Assembly: GCF_021026345.1 (NCBI RefSeq)
Contig: NZ_JAJNCZ010000007.1
Span: 124,001-188,000, forward strand
DNA length: 64,000 nucleotides
Origin: Rhizobium sp. GN54
GTDB lineage: Bacteria > Pseudomonadota > Alphaproteobacteria > Rhizobiales > Rhizobiaceae
Direction: 5' to 3'
The notes beneath the pieces were generated by a model. It worked only from the letters and a program-made list of their open reading frames with translations, made no database searches and was not told where the DNA came from. A program made the translations under genes and the position numbers. Below are positions 54,620 through 64,000 of this stretch, in pieces. The first letter of the stretch is position 1. Every line of letters begins with the position of its first letter.

Positions 54620-56857
54620 ATGGCAGGCCGGCGCAAATCACAGCGGATCGAGCCCTCGTTCCAGCGCGAGGACGAATACGACGATGACGATCTGCGCATC
54701 GACGAGGAGGATCGCGTGACCCGATCTGCGACGCGCAAGTCGAAGCCGGCAAGCCGCAAGGCGGCGACGGCCTCGCGCCGGAAAGCCCCTGCCCGCAAGC
54801 ATCGCCGCAGCGGCGGAGGCGGCCTCTTCGGTGCTGTCCGGTTCCTCACCTACTGGTGCGTCGTGCTGGGCATCTGGGGCGGCATGGCCATCGGCGCGCT
54901 GGTTCTCTACTACGGCGCCCAGATGCCGAGCGCGACGACCTGGAACATTCCGGCGCGGCCGCCGAACGTCAAGATCATCTCCACCGACGGCACGGTGATC
55001 GCCAATCGCGGCGGCACCGGCGGCGAGGCGTTGTCGCTGGAGCAGATGTCGCCCTACATCCCCCAGGCGGTGATCGCGATCGAGGACCGCCGCTTCTATT
55101 CCCATTTCGGCATCGATCCGCTCGGGCTCGCCCGTGCGATGGTGACGAACGTGACGACGGGGCGGATGGTGCAGGGCGGCTCGACGCTGACCCAGCAGCT
55201 CGCCAAGAACCTGTTCCTGTCGCCCGAGCGCACGCTGGAGCGCAAGGTGCAGGAAGTGCTGCTCGCCTTCTGGCTCGAGCACAAATACTCCAAGGACGAG
55301 ATTCTCGCGATGTATCTCAACCGGGTGTTCTTCGGCTCCAACGCCTATGGCGTGGAGGCGGCGTCGCGGCGTTACTTCAACAAGTCCGCCCGCGACGTGA
55401 ACCTCGGCGAGGCGGCGGTTCTGGCGGGCCTTCTGAAGGCGCCGTCGCGGCTTTCGCCGGCCCGCGATCCGGAAGCCGCCGAAGAACGGGCGCAGGTCGT
55501 GCTCGGCACGATGCGGGATGCCGGCTTCGTCACCGAACGCGAGATCACCACCGCCATGTCGCAGCCGCCGACGCGGGCGAAGAGCTACTGGTCCGGGGCC
55601 GAGCACTACGCGGCCGACCTGGTGATGGACCAGGTGCCGAAGCTCGTCGGCGACATCACCGAGGACCTCGTCGTCGAGACGACGGTCGACCTCGACCTGG
55701 AAAAGAAGGCGGACGAGGCAATCACCGCGATCATCGACGCCGAGGGCCCCAAGCTCAACGCCTCGCAGGCCGCTCTCGTCTCGATCGACGGCACCGGCGC
55801 CATCCGGGCGCTCGTCGGCGGGCGTGACTATGCCGAAAGCCAGTTCGACCGCGCTTCGAAGGCCAAGCGCCAGCCGGGCTCCGCTTTCAAGCCGTTCGTC
55901 TATGCCGCAGCGCTGGAGATGGGCCGCTCGCCGCAGTCCGTCCGCAACGACGCACCGGTGCGCATCGGCAAGTGGACGCCGGAGAACTACGACCAGAAAT
56001 ATCGCGGTGAAGTGACGCTTTCGTCCGCGCTCGCCAATTCGCTGAACACGATCGCCGCCCAGCTCGTGATGGAGGTGGGGCCGGACACCGTGATCAAGCT
56101 CGCCCACAGGCTCGGTATCGAATCCGAGATGCAGTCGAATGCCTCGATCGCGCTCGGCACTTCGGAAGTCTCGCTCGTCGAGCTCACCTCCGCCTATGCG
56201 CCCTTCATGAACGGCGGCTACAAGGCGACGCCGCACATCATCCGCCGCATCTCGACGGCCGAAGGCAAGGTGCTCTACGAGAACACCTACGACAACCCGC
56301 CGCGCGTGCTCCAGCCCGAGATCGTCGCCATGATGAACGGCATGATGACGCGCGTCATCACGGAAGGCACCGGCAAGAACGCGAAAATCCCCGGCTGGGA
56401 GGCGGCCGGAAAGAGCGGCACCACGCAATCCTTCCGCGACGCGCTCTTCGTCGGCTACACCAGCAACCTGACGACCGGCGTCTGGTTCGGCAACGACGAC
56501 GGCAAGTCGATGAAGAAGGTGACGGGCGGCGGCCTTCCCGCCAAGGCCTGGAGCCGTTTCATGACCGCCGCCCACGAGGGGCTCTCGCCCTCGCCGCTGT
56601 TCGGCACGGCCGGCGGCGGGATCCCGATGGCCGGTGCGGACCCCGCGGCCCCTGCCGGGCGGGAAGACGAATCGCTGGCGGAAATGGTGGCGCGGGCCTT
56701 GGGCACGAGCAGCCGTGACGGCGGCGGCGAGGCGGTGGCGATACCGGACCGGACGGGCGGCATCGAGGGCGATCTGCCGGTCCCGCCCGCCGATGTCGGG
56801 GAGCAGCCCGCAAGGCCCCGGCGCTCCAGCCTGCTGGACGTGCTGATCGGCGGGTGA
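54620..56857 (+). CDS. Class A penicillin-binding protein (PBP1A-type)
   Basis: A 745-residue bifunctional peptidoglycan synthase. A charged cytoplasmic N-terminus and one membrane helix (LTYWCVVLGIWGGMAIGALV) precede the GT51 domain with catalytic Glu155 (IEDRRFYSHFG) and GGSTLTQQLAKNLF. The transpeptidase domain has Ser421 in GSAFK, the SLN motif in ANSLNTIA and Lys598 in KSGT. The ATG at 54620 has a poor ribosome-binding site; an in-frame ATG at 54542 is an alternative but gives an Arg-rich extension without known similarity. Confidence 0.93.
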   Translation: MAGRRKSQRIEPSFQREDEYDDDDLRIDEEDRVTRSATRKSKPASRKAATASRRKAPARKHRRSGGGGLFGAVRFLTYWCVVLGIWGGMAIGALVLYYGAQMPSATTWNIPARPPNVKIISTDGTVIANRGGTGGEALSLEQMSPYIPQAVIAIEDRRFYSHFGIDPLGLARAMVTNVTTGRMVQGGSTLTQQLAKNLFLSPERTLERKVQEVLLAFWLEHKYSKDEILAMYLNRVFFGSNAYGVEAASRRYFNKSARDVNLGEAAVLAGLLKAPSRLSPARDPEAAEERAQVVLGTMRDAGFVTEREITTAMSQPPTRAKSYWSGAEHYAADLVMDQVPKLVGDITEDLVVETTVDLDLEKKADEAITAIIDAEGPKLNASQAALVSIDGTGAIRALVGGRDYAESQFDRASKAKRQPGSAFKPFVYAAALEMGRSPQSVRNDAPVRIGKWTPENYDQKYRGEVTLSSALANSLNTIAAQLVMEVGPDTVIKLAHRLGIESEMQSNASIALGTSEVSLVELTSAYAPFMNGGYKATPHIIRRISTAEGKVLYENTYDNPPRVLQPEIVAMMNGMMTRVITEGTGKNAKIPGWEAAGKSGTTQSFRDALFVGYTSNLTTGVWFGNDDGKSMKKVTGGGLPAKAWSRFMTAAHEGLSPSPLFGTAGGGIPMAGADPAAPAGREDESLAEMVARALGTSSRDGGGEAVAIPDRTGGIEGDLPVPPADVGEQPARPRRSSLLDVLIGG

Positions 56858-57021
56858 CGCGCCGGCCGATCAAATGGCCGATCCTCTGTTCGATCCGCTG
56901 GTCCTGCACGCATTGGCGGCCTTGACGGACGTGCGCGGCCCCACCACATTTCAGCCGAAGGCATCGGCCTTTTCCGACTGCCAGTGCCCGTCTGGAACGC
57001 GCGCCGGAAGCAGATTGATGC

Positions 57022-57053
57022 CTTGCAGTCACCTAGACTGATCCTTATATAGC
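57022..57053 (+). promoter_or_regulatory. Heat-shock (RpoH-type) promoter of dnaK
   Basis: CTTG at 57022-57025 and CTTATATAGC at 57044-57053, 18 bases apart, closely match the alphaproteobacterial heat-shock consensus CTTG-N17/18-CYTATNTNNG (only the last G differs). It lies about 107 bases upstream of the dnaK start, in a 302-base gap (56858-57159) with no other supported feature. Confidence 0.75.
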
Positions 57054-57159
57054 CGGAAACCGCGGCCCCGGTCGCGATTTCCTGCAATACCATCCCACTA
57101 GGGACTGCCAAACGAATGCCTGATTGGGTTCCGGCAGTTCGCTTCAAGGAGAGAATGAC

Positions 57160-59073
<1,914 letters not shown>

Positions 59074-59084
59074 TCATGACGACC

Positions 59085-59121
59085 GCTGGCCGCGCGAAAC
59101 ACGCGGCCAGCCTGTCTTTTT
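59085..59121 (+). terminator. Terminator after dnaK
   Basis: GCTGGCCGCG and CGCGGCCAGC form a perfect 10-base-pair stem with a 7-base loop, followed by CTGTCTTTTT. It lies 11 bases after the dnaK stop and should reduce read-through into dnaJ. Confidence 0.88.
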
Positions 59122-59319
59122 CCAGCAGGGGCGGAAGAAACCAAGGGGCGAGTTCCATGATGCATCCCGTTCGAGGCGGCGACGATGTCATGGTTTCCTC
59201 TGTTCCCGCAACGCCGCCGCCTTGCTTTTTCGCCGTGAAGCCGGATACATCGATCTGCGGCTGGCATTTCCACCTTCAACGAACAAAGACACCGTTCACG
59301 AGACGGGCGCGGCAGTGAT

Positions 59320-60453
59320 ATGGCTAAGACTGACTTCTACGAGACGCTGGGTGTTTCCAGAACCGCTGACGAGAAGGAGCTGAAGAGCGCCTTTCGCAAG
59401 ATGGCGATGAAATACCACCCCGACAAGAATCCCGGGGATGCGACGGCCGAGGTCCGGTTCAAGGAAGTCAACGAAGCCTACGAGATCCTGAAGGACCCGC
59501 AGAAGCGGGCCGCCTACGACCGCTACGGCCATGCGGCCTTCGAGCATGGCGGCATGGGCGGCGGCGGCATGGGCGGCGCAGGCTTCGGTGCCGGCGGCTT
59601 CTCCGACATCTTCGAGGACATCTTCGGCGAGATGATGGGCGGCGGCCGCCAGCGGCGCTCGTCGGGCGGACGCGAACGCGGCGCGGACCTGCGCTACAAC
59701 ATGGAGATCTCGCTGGAAGAGGCCTTCACCGGCAAGACGGCGCAGATCCGTGTCCCCACCTCGATCACCTGCGACGTCTGCACCGGAACCGGCGCCAAGC
59801 CGGGCACCAAGCCGCAGACCTGCTCCACCTGCCAGGGTGCGGGACGCGTGCGCGCCGCACAGGGCTTCTTCTCGATCGAACGCACCTGTCCGACGTGCCA
59901 GGGCCGCGGAACGACCATTCCCGACCCCTGCACCAAGTGCCACGGCCATGGCCGCGTCACCGAGGAGCGTTCGCTCTCGGTCAACATTCCGCAAGGGATC
60001 GAAGACGGCACCCGGATCCGTCTTGCCGGCGAAGGCGAGGCAGGCGTGCGCGGCGGGCCGGCCGGCGACCTCTACATCTTCCTGTCGGTCAAACCGCACG
60101 AGATCTTCCAGCGCGACGGCGCGGACCTGCACTGCAGCGTGCCGATCTCCATGACGACGGCTGCGCTGGGCGGCACCTTCGACGTCTCCACGCTCGACGG
60201 CACGAAATCACGCGTGACGGTGCCGGAGGGCACGCAGAACGGCCGGCAGTTCCGCCTGAAGGGCAAGGGCATGCCGGTGCTTCGCTCCAGCCAGGTCGGC
60301 GACCTTTATATCCAGATCATGATCGAGACGCCGCAGAAGCTGACCAAGCGGCAGCGCGAACTGCTCAGGGAGTTCGAGGAGATCTCCTCGAAGGACAACA
60401 ACCCGGAATCGACCGGCTTCTTCGCGCGGATGAAGGAATTCTTCGAGGGCTGA
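59320..60453 (+). CDS. dnaJ: Chaperone protein DnaJ
   Basis: A 377-residue Hsp40 co-chaperone that stimulates DnaK. The J domain has the HPD tripeptide in [11 protein letters not shown] Gly-rich linker follows, then four zinc-binding repeats: [24 protein letters not shown] and CTKCHGHG, and the C-terminal substrate-binding domains. The 246-base gap after dnaK contains a terminator, so dnaJ may be transcribed partly from its own promoter. Confidence 0.98.
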   Translation: MAKTDFYETLGVSRTADEKELKSAFRKMAMKYHPDKNPGDATAEVRFKEVNEAYEILKDPQKRAAYDRYGHAAFEHGGMGGGGMGGAGFGAGGFSDIFEDIFGEMMGGGRQRRSSGGRERGADLRYNMEISLEEAFTGKTAQIRVPTSITCDVCTGTGAKPGTKPQTCSTCQGAGRVRAAQGFFSIERTCPTCQGRGTTIPDPCTKCHGHGRVTEERSLSVNIPQGIEDGTRIRLAGEGEAGVRGGPAGDLYIFLSVKPHEIFQRDGADLHCSVPISMTTAALGGTFDVSTLDGTKSRVTVPEGTQNGRQFRLKGKGMPVLRSSQVGDLYIQIMIETPQKLTKRQRELLREFEEISSKDNNPESTGFFARMKEFFEG

Positions 60454-60478
60454 CGCTCTCCTCTCAGAACCTGCCTCC

Positions 60479-60503
60479 AATGCCCGGCACTGCCGGGCAT
60501 TTT
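60479..60503 (+). terminator. Terminator after dnaJ
   Basis: AATGCCCGGC and GCCGGGCATT form a perfect 10-base-pair stem with a 3-base loop, ending in a short TTTT. It is 25 bases downstream of the dnaJ stop and abuts the stop codon of the convergent gene. Confidence 0.8.
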
Positions 60504-61102
60504 CATGTCTGCGACGGCCCGAGCGGCGTTGCGAGGTGCGCAAGCACGAAACCGACACGCTGCCCGACCGAAGCCTTCGGCAGTTCCACCGGCCGGTAGC
60601 CCAGCCGGGCGAAGGTTTCCAACGAAGCCTCGTATTGCGCGACGGCCTCGTCGTAGGAATGCCTGCGCTCGTCGTCGCCGGCAAAGATTTCCGGCCAGGG
60701 CGGCGTGAGGAAGACGGTCGTATTGTACCGCAGCAGCCGCGCCGCCCTCTCCAGGTGGTCGGGAACGTCGCGGCCGAGATAATCGAAGAACGCTACCGCA
60801 TCGACGATGCCGCGGTCGAAGAAGACCGGGCCGGCGCTTTCTGCAGCCGCCTGCATCTGCTGGATGGCGCAGAAGACGCACAGTTCGGCGAAGAGGGCCT
60901 GATCTCGCCAGGGCAGCCCCGGGCCGTCGATCAGCATCTGCTCCCTGACGACCTGACGCCCCGGCTCCTCAAAGGCAGGAAACCCCCGCTCCCTCAATGC
61001 CGCAAGCAGAGTGGACTTACCGCCGCCCGAACAGCCGGAGAGGAGGACGAAATTGCCGGCGGGATCCGCCGGCTGGTGGAACTGATCGGTCTCGTCGGAC
61101 AT
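60503..61102 (-). CDS. AAA-type P-loop ATPase/kinase
   Basis: A 199-residue P-loop protein. Walker A is LLSGCSGGGKST (about residues 21-31), followed by FPAFEEPGRQVVREQM, and VFFDRGIVDAVAF fits the second acidic motif. The layout matches the AAA_28 group of predicted nucleotide-binding or small-molecule kinase proteins. The ATG at 61102 is chosen because GGAG lies 6 bases upstream. The substrate is unknown. Confidence 0.8.
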   Translation of the reverse strand: MSDETDQFHQPADPAGNFVLLSGCSGGGKSTLLAALRERGFPAFEEPGRQVVREQMLIDGPGLPWRDQALFAELCVFCAIQQMQAAAESAGPVFFDRGIVDAVAFFDYLGRDVPDHLERAARLLRYNTTVFLTPPWPEIFAGDDERRHSYDEAVAQYEASLETFARLGYRPVELPKASVGQRVGFVLAHLATPLGPSQT

Positions 61103-61240
61103 GACATTCTCCATGCTTGAGCAACTCCATGGCGCATCTCGCGCGATGGCAATTCGTAGCGAAGTCCGGGAAGGGTGGGAGCGTGCCCGACGGCAGCTTA
61201 CATTGCTTCCCATATCCGCCACGCGGGCGTCAAACGGTGT

Positions 61241-62074
61241 TCAGCGATCGAGGGCGGCCGCAGCGAGGGCGGCGATGCCGAGGTCGATGTCGGCCGGCAT
61301 GTCGTCATCGAGGTACCAGACGGCCGACAATCCCGCCCAGGCGAGGATCCATTGCAGCAGCCGGCGCCGGTCCAGCCCGGTTTCGGCGCAGACGATCTCA
61401 AGGCGGGCCTCGAAGCGCTCCGGGCGCGTCGCCACCGGGATCGAAGGATCGGCGAGGTCGGGGTTGCAGAAGATGTTGGCGAAATCGAAGCAGCGCTCGC
61501 CGTGCAGCCCCTTGGGATCGATCGCCAGCCAGCCGCGATCGCCGAAATCCAGGAAATTGTCGTGATGGACGTCGCCGTGAAGGACAACGACGTCGCGCTG
61601 GCCGGCAAGGAGATCACGCGCGGTCGCCGCGGCCCGGGTCAGGATGCCGCCGTGGGCGTTCGCGCCGGGCCCGAGCGCCTCGAACCACCGGTCGAGCGGG
61701 ATCAGTTCCGGAAGCGGCCCGGTTCGGGGAGCGTGAAGACGGCGCACCGCTCCGCACAGAATGCGCGTCGCCTCGTCGTCGCGGCCGTTCCGGGCGCAGG
61801 CGGCGAGCGAACGCGGGCCGAGGGCGCGCTCGAGCAGGATCGCCTCGCCCGCCTGCGCATAGACAGCGGCCGCGCCGTCGCCGTCCCACCAGGCCATGAG
61901 CCGGCCACCGGACGCTTCTTCCGGCACGGTTGCCACCTTCAGCATCGCCGGACGGTGGCGCCATCTTACAGGGAGCAGACGGCTCGTCGGCGTGACGATC
62001 GCATCGCCATCCGGCACCAGCGACCATGTGCGGACATAGGGATCGAGTATGGGGTCGGCCGCGTCCGTGGCCAT
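61241..62074 (-). CDS. APH(6)-like aminoglycoside/hydroxyurea kinase
   Basis: A 277-residue kinase of the APH_6_hur family (StrB, streptomycin 6-phosphotransferase and hydroxyurea kinase). The catalytic loop is LHGDVHHDNFLDFG with the Asp-x4-Asn pattern, and the metal-binding Asp is in WLAIDPKGLHGER. Chromosomal members are common in soil bacteria and do not always confer resistance. It starts 2 bases after the HAD gene stop, so both are probably one transcript. Confidence 0.88.
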   Translation of the reverse strand: MATDAADPILDPYVRTWSLVPDGDAIVTPTSRLLPVRWRHRPAMLKVATVPEEASGGRLMAWWDGDGAAAVYAQAGEAILLERALGPRSLAACARNGRDDEATRILCGAVRRLHAPRTGPLPELIPLDRWFEALGPGANAHGGILTRAAATARDLLAGQRDVVVLHGDVHHDNFLDFGDRGWLAIDPKGLHGERCFDFANIFCNPDLADPSIPVATRPERFEARLEIVCAETGLDRRRLLQWILAWAGLSAVWYLDDDMPADIDLGIAALAAAALDR

Positions 62075-62076
62075 GC

Positions 62077-62772
62077 TCAGCCGGTTGTCGCCAACGCCAG
62101 CGACAGCAGGCCGCCCGTGGCAACGTCGAGGCGCAACTGCCGGTAGCTGTCGATCGACGGATGCGCCGTCGCCAGATCATCGGCATGCGTCGCCGTGACG
62201 ACCACGACGCCGGCGCCGGCGCTCTCGCCGGCCCTCGCCCCGGCCTCGACGTCCTCGAACACGAGGCAGCGGGCGGGATCGACGCCGAGCCGCGCGGCGG
62301 CGAGCAGGTAGCCTTCCGGCGAGGGCTTGCCGACCTTGACGTCCTCGGACGTCACCATCGTCTTGGGCAGCGCGATGCCGGCAGCCTCGAGCCTTCGCCT
62401 TGCCAGCGCGACGGGAGCCGAGGTCACGATCGCCCAACGGTCCGGCGGCAAAGCGGAGAGGAACGCGATTGCGCCATCGATCGCCACCACGCCCTCCACG
62501 TCCTCGATCTCGCCGCGCTCGATCTCGCGTGCCTCGGCCAGCGGATCGACGCCCGGCAGGTCGAGAGCCGTGATCGTATCGATGCCGCGCCGGCCGTGCA
62601 TGGTCGGCAGGAACGCCTCGACGTCGAGCCCGTGCCGGCGGGCCCAGTTGCCCCAGACGCGCTCGGTCGCCGCAATCGAATTGATGAGCGTGCCGTCCAT
62701 GTCGAACAGGAAGGCATCGAAGGTCTTGCCGAAGATCGGAAAGGTCTGTGCGTCCACGTCTTGTCCATCCAT
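62077..62772 (-). CDS. HAD-superfamily phosphatase
   Basis: A 231-residue HAD subfamily IA hydrolase. Motif I is FLFDMDGTL (nucleophile Asp24, acid/base Asp26), motif II lies in AIVTSAPV, motif III is the Lys in KVGKPSPEGY and motif IV is LVFEDVEAGARAG. A helical cap lies between motifs I and II. The closest pattern is the sugar-phosphate or phosphoglycolate type (YfbT/GPP-like). It immediately precedes the APH(6)-like kinase; the two could act on the same kind of small molecule. Confidence 0.88.
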   Translation of the reverse strand: MDGQDVDAQTFPIFGKTFDAFLFDMDGTLINSIAATERVWGNWARRHGLDVEAFLPTMHGRRGIDTITALDLPGVDPLAEAREIERGEIEDVEGVVAIDGAIAFLSALPPDRWAIVTSAPVALARRRLEAAGIALPKTMVTSEDVKVGKPSPEGYLLAAARLGVDPARCLVFEDVEAGARAGESAGAGVVVVTATHADDLATAHPSIDSYRQLRLDVATGGLLSLALATTG

Positions 62773-63011
62773 CTGCCGGAAAAGGGTGCGCCGGGAGGGC
62801 GCGCGATCCCCGGATACAGCGCTCGCGCCGAAGAGGCAACGCCGGGGGCGTTCACGATCGGGAAAGCCTCTCCTTTGGTGTACAGTCCATTCAGCCCCGG
62901 GATACTGGCGCAAGCGCGCAATGACGCTTATCTTTCATCAAGAGGCGCCGGTCCCGCGGAATGCAGGAAGGGGGCGCCAAACGGCCGGGTGACCGGCCAG
63001 GGGGTGTCACG

Positions 63012-63269
63012 ATGCGCATGCGAACCATTCTCGTCCTCGCGACCGCTTGCGCGATGGCCGGCAGCGCACTGGCCACCGGCAGCGCATGGTCCGCTCCGCC
63101 GGAGCCTGCCGAAAACGCACCCTACCAGTTGCCGGTGGTGGTTCACGGCAAGACCAGCATGCGCCAGGCGATGCGGTCGGGCTCGACCTTCAGCTTCAAG
63201 ACGTTCCGGCAGGACGGCCAGGAGAAGCGCCAGCCCTACTCCTACCCCGAGCCCGACAGCAACAGGTGA
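63012..63269 (+). CDS. Small exported protein of unknown function
   Basis: An 85-residue protein with a signal peptide (ILVLATACAMAGSALATG, likely cleavage near AWSA). The mature part is short, basic and Pro-rich (NAPYQLPVVVHGKTSMRQAM, FKTFRQDGQEKRQPYSYP). I recognise no domain. It is convergent with the ABC ATPase gene and stands alone after a 239-base gap (62773-63011) in which I see nothing else. Confidence 0.65.
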   Translation: MRMRTILVLATACAMAGSALATGSAWSAPPEPAENAPYQLPVVVHGKTSMRQAMRSGSTFSFKTFRQDGQEKRQPYSYPEPDSNR

Positions 63270-63308
63270 CGTCGAACGACCGTCGCGGATCCTGTCGTCG
63301 GCCGGTCG

Positions 63309-64000
63309 TCAGACGTGGAAGGCCGCGCCGATCAGCGCCTTCGTATAGGCGTTGGCCGGCGCCTCGAATATGCGGTCGGTCTCCCCCTCCTCGACGATCC
63401 GTCCGTCCTTCATCACCACGACATAGTCTGACATCGCCCTGACGACGGAAAGATCGTGGCTGATGAAGAGGTAGGAGAGCTGGTGGGTGTCCTGCAGCCG
63501 GCGCAGAAGGTCGATCACCTGGCCCTGCACCGAGCGGTCGAGCGCCGAGGTCGGCTCGTCGAGGATGACCACCTTCGGCTTGAGGATCATCGCCCGGGCG
63601 ATGGCGATGCGCTGGCGCTGACCGCCGGAAAACTCGTGCGGATAGCGATTGCGTGCCTCGGGATCGAGCCCGACCTCCTTGAGGGCCGCGACCGCACGCC
63701 GGTCGCGCTCGGCCTTGCCGAGATCCGGCTCGTGCACCAGCAAGCCCTCGGTGATGACTTCGCCCACCGTCTGCCGCGGCGAAAGCGATCCGTAGGGATC
63801 CTGGAAGACGAGCTGCATCGCCTTGCGCAGGGGACGCATGCGCGAACGGTCGTAGCCCGAGATGTCGGTCGTACCAAAGCGGTAATAGCCGGCGCCGGGA
63901 ATCAGGCGCAGGAGCGCGCGTCCGAGCGTCGATTTGCCGGAACCGGATTCGCCGACGACGCCGATCGTCTGGCCCTCCCTCAGCCGCACCGTGACCCGAT
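63309..64000 (-). CDS. Peptide ABC transporter ATPase, C-terminal part (cut by window end)
   Basis: The C-terminal 230 residues of an ABC ATPase; the 5' part lies outside the window. Walker A is [11 protein letters not shown], the signature FSGGQRQR and Walker [13 protein letters not shown]. The sequence after it (LFISHDLSVVRAMSDYVVVM) closely parallels the second half of the YejF at 4792-6447. It is likely another double-ATPase of the YejF/GsiA type, or the DppF-type partner of an oligopeptide importer. Confidence 0.9.
   Translation of the reverse strand, partial: RVTVRLREGQTIGVVGESGSGKSTLGRALLRLIPGAGYYRFGTTDISGYDRSRMRPLRKAMQLVFQDPYGSLSPRQTVGEVITEGLLVHEPDLGKAERDRRAVAALKEVGLDPEARNRYPHEFSGGQRQRIAIARAMILKPKVVILDEPTSALDRSVQGQVIDLLRRLQDTHQLSYLFISHDLSVVRAMSDYVVVMKDGRIVEEGETDRIFEAPANAYTKALIGAAFHV

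Noticed and set aside
54638-56575. Long frame antisense to the penicillin-binding protein
   Set aside because: The plus strand has all catalytic motifs; the minus frame is compositional noise.
59076-59318. 80-codon frame between dnaK and dnaJ
   Set aside because: It overlaps the dnaK terminator and its composition and start context do not look coding.

Overview
The window is a contiguous, gene-dense, GC-rich chromosomal stretch of an alphaproteobacterium, most likely a member of the Rhizobiaceae (Rhizobium/Agrobacterium/Ensifer/Shinella-type). The clues are the gene orders mgsA-glk-MsbA-like exporter-dapB-gpmA and dnaK-dnaJ, a BA14K-family protein, a recF away from any visible dnaA, an alphaproteobacterial-type heat-shock promoter before dnaK, and rhizobial-looking polysaccharide genes. 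No rRNA, tRNA, insertion sequence, prophage or CRISPR array was recognised. Most of the window is core genome with one accessory-looking polysaccharide locus in the middle.

Layout. 0-4.8 kb: a TadD-like TPR lipoprotein, an M17 aminopeptidase, a MarR-type regulator, an NlpC/P60 hydrolase and a GhrA-type reductase. 4.8-10.7 kb: a complete YejABEF peptide importer on the minus strand, with a strong stem-loop between yejA and yejB. 10.9-16.9 kb: mepA, then mgsA, glk, an MsbA-like exporter, dapB and gpmA, closed by a clear terminator. 17-23.3 kb: an AraC-HTH/O6-alkylguanine transferase fusion, a DUF2244 protein, nth, a TetR/VOC divergent pair with a palindromic operator candidate, a CysZ/EI24 membrane protein and a chemotaxis receptor. 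23.3-31 kb: epmB-epmA divergent from efp (with the modifiable Lys34), a PfkB kinase, an SH3 protein, a 2-hydroxyacid dehydrogenase, a MoeB/ThiF protein and recF.

The most interesting region is 31.2-45.9 kb. It mixes polysaccharide genes (GT2, GT4, a Wzc/ExoP-like co-polymerase without a recognisable kinase site, a Wzy-like membrane protein, GH2 and GH5 glycosidases) with a compact minus-strand operon of carrier protein, acyl-CoA-dehydrogenase homologue, class-II-synthetase-like amino acid:carrier-protein ligase and DUF1839 protein. Next to it is a tandem alpha/beta-hydrolase with a glycine instead of the nucleophile in one half and a cysteine in the other. I read the operon as an aminoacyl-thioester system. 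My inference is that an amino acid is loaded on the carrier, possibly oxidised there, and passed to an acceptor by DUF1839, in which a Cys32-His127-Asp145 arrangement resembles the papain/BtrH type of acyl transferase. The neighbouring glycan genes suggest that the acceptor is a polysaccharide or its precursor, but this is unproven.

46-64 kb: polA; a MarR regulator preceded by two long hairpins; an M20 peptidase; a UPF0104 membrane protein preceded by a hairpin and a 27-codon leader frame; a BA14K protein; three small secreted proteins; a class A penicillin-binding protein; dnaK and dnaJ with promoter and terminators; an AAA-type P-loop protein; an HAD phosphatase/APH(6)-like kinase pair; a small secreted protein; and the cut end of a second YejF-like ATPase.
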